Of a stretch of DNA of 15,611 nt, positions 14,285 to 15,611 are shown in pieces. Location of the stretch: positions 1 through 15,611 of the forward strand of contig JBOHPP010000076.1 of assembly GCA_050731755.1 (NCBI GenBank), read 5' to 3'. Source of the stretch: JBOHPP01 sp050731755. Lineage in GTDB: Bacteria; Methylomirabilota; Methylomirabilia; Rokubacteriales; CSP1-6. Below the pieces are notes generated by a model. That model was not told the DNA's origin. It saw only the letters and a list, made by a program, of their open reading frames with translations, and did not search any database. Made by a program: the position numbers and the translations under genes. Within the stretch, counting starts at the first letter, position 1; the number at the start of each line of letters is the position of its first letter.

Positions 14285-14497
14285 ATGGCCCGAGACGCCT
14301 TCGACGAGTTCGAGGCCGCGAGCCTGTTCTGTCCTCGCTGCCGGCGGGCGACGCCGGCGCGCAAGAAGCTCCTGCTCGTGCTGCCGACCGGCAACAAGTA
14401 CGACTACGTCTGCGCCGAATGCGGCACGCCGGTCGGCGGCAAGACGGACAACGACCCCGGGGACTTCTACCGCACCGTCGGCCCGCGACGTTCCTGA
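14285..14497 (+). CDS. Small zinc-ribbon protein
   Basis: This 70-residue cytoplasmic protein has four zinc-ligand cysteines in two CxxC pairs, C16-PR-C19 and C43-AE-C46, separated by a basic stretch (RRATPARKK) and a hydrophobic LLLVLP strand. The N-terminus is acidic (RDAFDEFEAA) and the C-terminus is polar. It looks like a zinc-ribbon nucleic-acid or protein-binding module, but the partner is unknown. ATG 14285 is chosen because the frame's longer upstream extension (to 14003) runs antisense to the receiver remnant and has no supporting signal. It is transcribed away from the minus-strand operon; a -10-like TAGAAT lies just upstream. Confidence 0.78.
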   Translation: MARDAFDEFEAASLFCPRCRRATPARKKLLLVLPTGNKYDYVCAECGTPVGGKTDNDPGDFYRTVGPRRS

Positions 14498-14528
14498 GCG
14501 CCGTCAAGATCTCGTCGGCAAAGACGAT

Positions 14529-14636
14529 TCACTGCTCGACGGTATCGAACTTTGTAGCCCGAGCGATGTGGATCGATCGATCCAGCAGTCGGTCTTGCGT
14601 GGCCACGCACCCTATGGCATCATCAGCCAGCTTCAT
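14529..14636 (-). CDS. Possible 35-residue peptide with a strong ribosome-binding site
   Basis: ATG 14636 is preceded by GGAGG with a six-base spacer, an ideal Shine-Dalgarno, and the frame runs 35 codons to TGA 14529. The peptide begins MKLADDAIGCVATQDRLL and ends RATKFDTVEQ; it looks helical and amphipathic, with one Cys. I do not recognise it. The frame continues after the TGA as IVFADEILTALRNVAG, also helix-like, so the gene may be a truncated longer one. It lies opposite the transglycosylase, in the 214-bp gap between the zinc-ribbon and transglycosylase genes. Confidence 0.45.
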   Translation of the reverse strand: MKLADDAIGCVATQDRLLDRSIHIARATKFDTVEQ

Positions 14637-14711
14637 AGCGACCCTCCTTCATACCTGAATCGGATCGGTTCGTCGTTCGCGATTGATTCAACCTCACAGA
14701 GGAGGATTGGT

Positions 14712-15365
14712 ATGAGCCAGCACAGCAAGACGCTCGCGATCCTGGCGTTTGGCGTCGCGATCGCCGTGAGTGGACTGGCCCTCACCCAGCAGGTCATCGC
14801 GGTGGCCGGCGACATGGATGCAGAACGGCTGAATCGCGCAATTCTCGAGTACATCGCCCTCAAGAACCCCCTGGCCCCTATCAGCGCGTTCCGGGGATTC
14901 CCCGAAACCCTCGTCGCCGAGTCGCAGATCTCGAACATCGACCACTGCCTGGCCCTGGCCCAGGCCGAGGTCGAGTCCGAGTTCAAACACGACGCGGTGG
15001 GGGCGGCCGGGGAGATCGGGCTCTTTCAGATCCTGCCGACGACGGCGGCGATCTTCGAGCCCACCGTCGGACCGTTCCGCCGGCCCCAGCTCGTCAGGGG
15101 GAAACGGGATCTCGGCGACCTCGCCAACCCCCTGGTCAGTACCCGGTTCGCGATGGCCTATCTGCGCGACATCATGGGGCGCAGGACGACCATCCGCGAG
15201 ACGCTGACTGAGTACAATGGCGGCCCGGGCGGGCGGCACCTCCATTATTACCGGGCAGTAATGGGCGCCTACGTGGAGGTCCTGGAGCATCCGGAGCTAC
15301 GATGCCGGTACCGGGAGACCCCCAAGCCGCAGCCGGCCGCACTGATGATCATGTACCGTACTTGA
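14712..15365 (+). CDS. Lytic transglycosylase, SLT domain
   Basis: This is a 217-residue protein. An N-terminal hydrophobic segment (about 8-24, or to 32) is a signal peptide or membrane anchor, placing the rest in the periplasm. The SLT catalytic domain shows VESEF, with E88 the likely catalytic acid, then GAAGEIGLFQILPTTA (97-112). A typical late block, TEYNGGPGG (167-174), follows. Such enzymes cleave peptidoglycan to 1,6-anhydro-muropeptides for wall remodelling or machinery assembly. ATG 14712 has GGAGG at a six-base spacing; an in-frame ATG at 14568 is ignored because it lacks a ribosome-binding site and hides the signal peptide. The stop overlaps the lipoprotein TTG as TTGA, so the two are likely co-expressed. 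Confidence 0.9.
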   Translation: MSQHSKTLAILAFGVAIAVSGLALTQQVIAVAGDMDAERLNRAILEYIALKNPLAPISAFRGFPETLVAESQISNIDHCLALAQAEVESEFKHDAVGAAGEIGLFQILPTTAAIFEPTVGPFRRPQLVRGKRDLGDLANPLVSTRFAMAYLRDIMGRRTTIRETLTEYNGGPGGRHLHYYRAVMGAYVEVLEHPELRCRYRETPKPQPAALMIMYRT

Positions 15366-15611
15366 CCCGGCGCTTCGGCGCCGGGCTGTTGCTCGCCGTG
15401 GCGTTGGCGGGCTCGGCTCTCACCGGGTGCGCCCGCACTCAGAAGCCTGTCCTCTACCCCAACGCCAAGTTTCGCGAGGTCGGTCGACCCCAAGCCGAGC
15501 GTGACATCGAGGAGTGCCGAGCCCTGGCCCAGGAGTACGTGGAGTCCTCAGCCGGCAAGGACGTGGGCCGGGGCGCCGTGGGCGGGGCGGCAGGGGGTGC
15601 GGCCGTAGGCG
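15362..15611 (+). CDS. Glycine-rich lipoprotein, 3' end missing
   Basis: About 83 codons are visible before the window edge. TTG 15362 is chosen because it overlaps the transglycosylase stop (TTGA) and gives a lipoprotein signal: TRRFGAG, then a LLLAVALAG core and lipobox LTGC with C23 for lipidation. A mature segment of charged helix follows (QAERDIEECRALAQEYVESS), then GRGAVGGAAGGAAVG, the start of a glycine zipper like those in SlyB/OsmB-type outer-membrane lipoproteins. There is no independent ribosome-binding site, so translation is probably coupled to the transglycosylase. The residue after Cys is Ala, not Asp, so outer-membrane sorting is expected. A co-transcribed cell-wall enzyme supports an envelope role. 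Confidence 0.8.
   Translation, partial: MTRRFGAGLLLAVALAGSALTGCARTQKPVLYPNAKFREVGRPQAERDIEECRALAQEYVESSAGKDVGRGAVGGAAGGAAVG
15366..15385 (+). repeat. Perfect UUCG-loop hairpin at the transglycosylase-lipoprotein junction
   Basis: CCCGGCGC (15366-15373) pairs perfectly with GCGCCGGG (15378-15385) around TTCG (15374-15377), the exceptionally stable C(UUCG)G tetraloop. It begins right after the transglycosylase stop (15363-15365) and encodes residues 2-8 of the lipoprotein. No T run follows. Confidence 0.85.

Noticed and set aside
14512..14527. Small stem TCGTC/GACGA after the zinc-ribbon gene.
   Set aside because: Only five pairs and no T run; expected by chance in this composition.
14570..14583. 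Perfect palindrome GGATCGATCGATCC.
   Set aside because: It is a simple GATC repeat that also encodes part of the possible 35-residue peptide. No second copy or operator context was seen.
1..15611. Search for CRISPR repeats, tRNA or rRNA genes, transposases and phage genes.
   Set aside because: No spaced direct repeats, RNA gene cores or recombinase-like proteins were seen in reading either strand.

Overview
The window is very GC-rich (roughly two-thirds or more G+C by eye) with tightly packed genes, short or overlapping junctions and several GTG/TTG/CTG starts. The gene content points to an uncultured diderm bacterium with chemo-organotrophic habits. It includes an oxoprolinase/hydantoinase pair, acyl-CoA beta-oxidation-type enzymes, a cyclase with a periplasmic c-heme motif, a lipoprotein, a lytic transglycosylase and a PEP-CTERM-like protein. 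This would fit a soil or subsurface lineage such as Candidatus Rokubacteria/Methylomirabilota, but that placement is an inference from style and content, not a proven match. No rRNA, tRNA, CRISPR array or insertion sequence was seen.

Left part, minus strand (1-5782). Read in the direction of transcription, apt (adenine salvage) comes first. It is followed by a small secreted protein of unknown function, then a 3-hydroxyacyl-CoA dehydrogenase that ends in a strong bulged hairpin. Next is a regulated catabolic operon made of a HutC-type GntR repressor, hydantoinase/oxoprolinase subunit A and subunit B; subunit B runs off the left edge. A perfect 14-bp palindrome, AATGTCTAGACATT, lies just upstream of the repressor start and looks like its operator. 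The operon is therefore probably repressed by its own first gene product until a ligand (unknown; perhaps a cyclic amide or its derivative) binds the UTRA domain.

Middle, plus strand (5990-7081). Two small unrecognised genes probably form one transcript and end at a GC-rich hairpin. A 79-residue secreted protein with a PEP-CTERM-like tail follows, ending at a convincing hairpin terminator.

Main block, minus strand (7165-14246). This looks like one long operon behind a TTGACG-N18-TACCAT promoter. It starts with a broken response-regulator remnant, then a membrane-bound nucleotide cyclase with a periplasmic CxxCH motif. A stand-alone receiver protein, a DUF72 protein, a PLP enzyme of the D-cysteine desulfhydrase/ACC deaminase family, an alpha/beta hydrolase, a rhodanese, an enoyl-CoA hydratase and a HAD hydrolase follow. 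Junctions are 30, 8, 14 and 13 bp, then overlaps of 1 (two TGATG junctions, sharing the A), 1 and 4 bp, so the signalling and metabolic genes are probably co-transcribed.

Right part, plus strand (14285-15611). A 70-residue zinc-ribbon protein, a possible 35-residue minus-strand peptide with a perfect ribosome-binding site, a lytic transglycosylase, and the start of a glycine-rich lipoprotein cut by the window edge. The last two genes overlap, and a perfect UUCG-loop hairpin sits at their junction.

The most unusual items are the heme-c-type cyclase with Glu at the purine-specifying position, the decayed receiver next to it, the UUCG hairpin inside a signal-peptide coding region, and the non-ATG HAD gene lacking the usual second motif-I aspartate.
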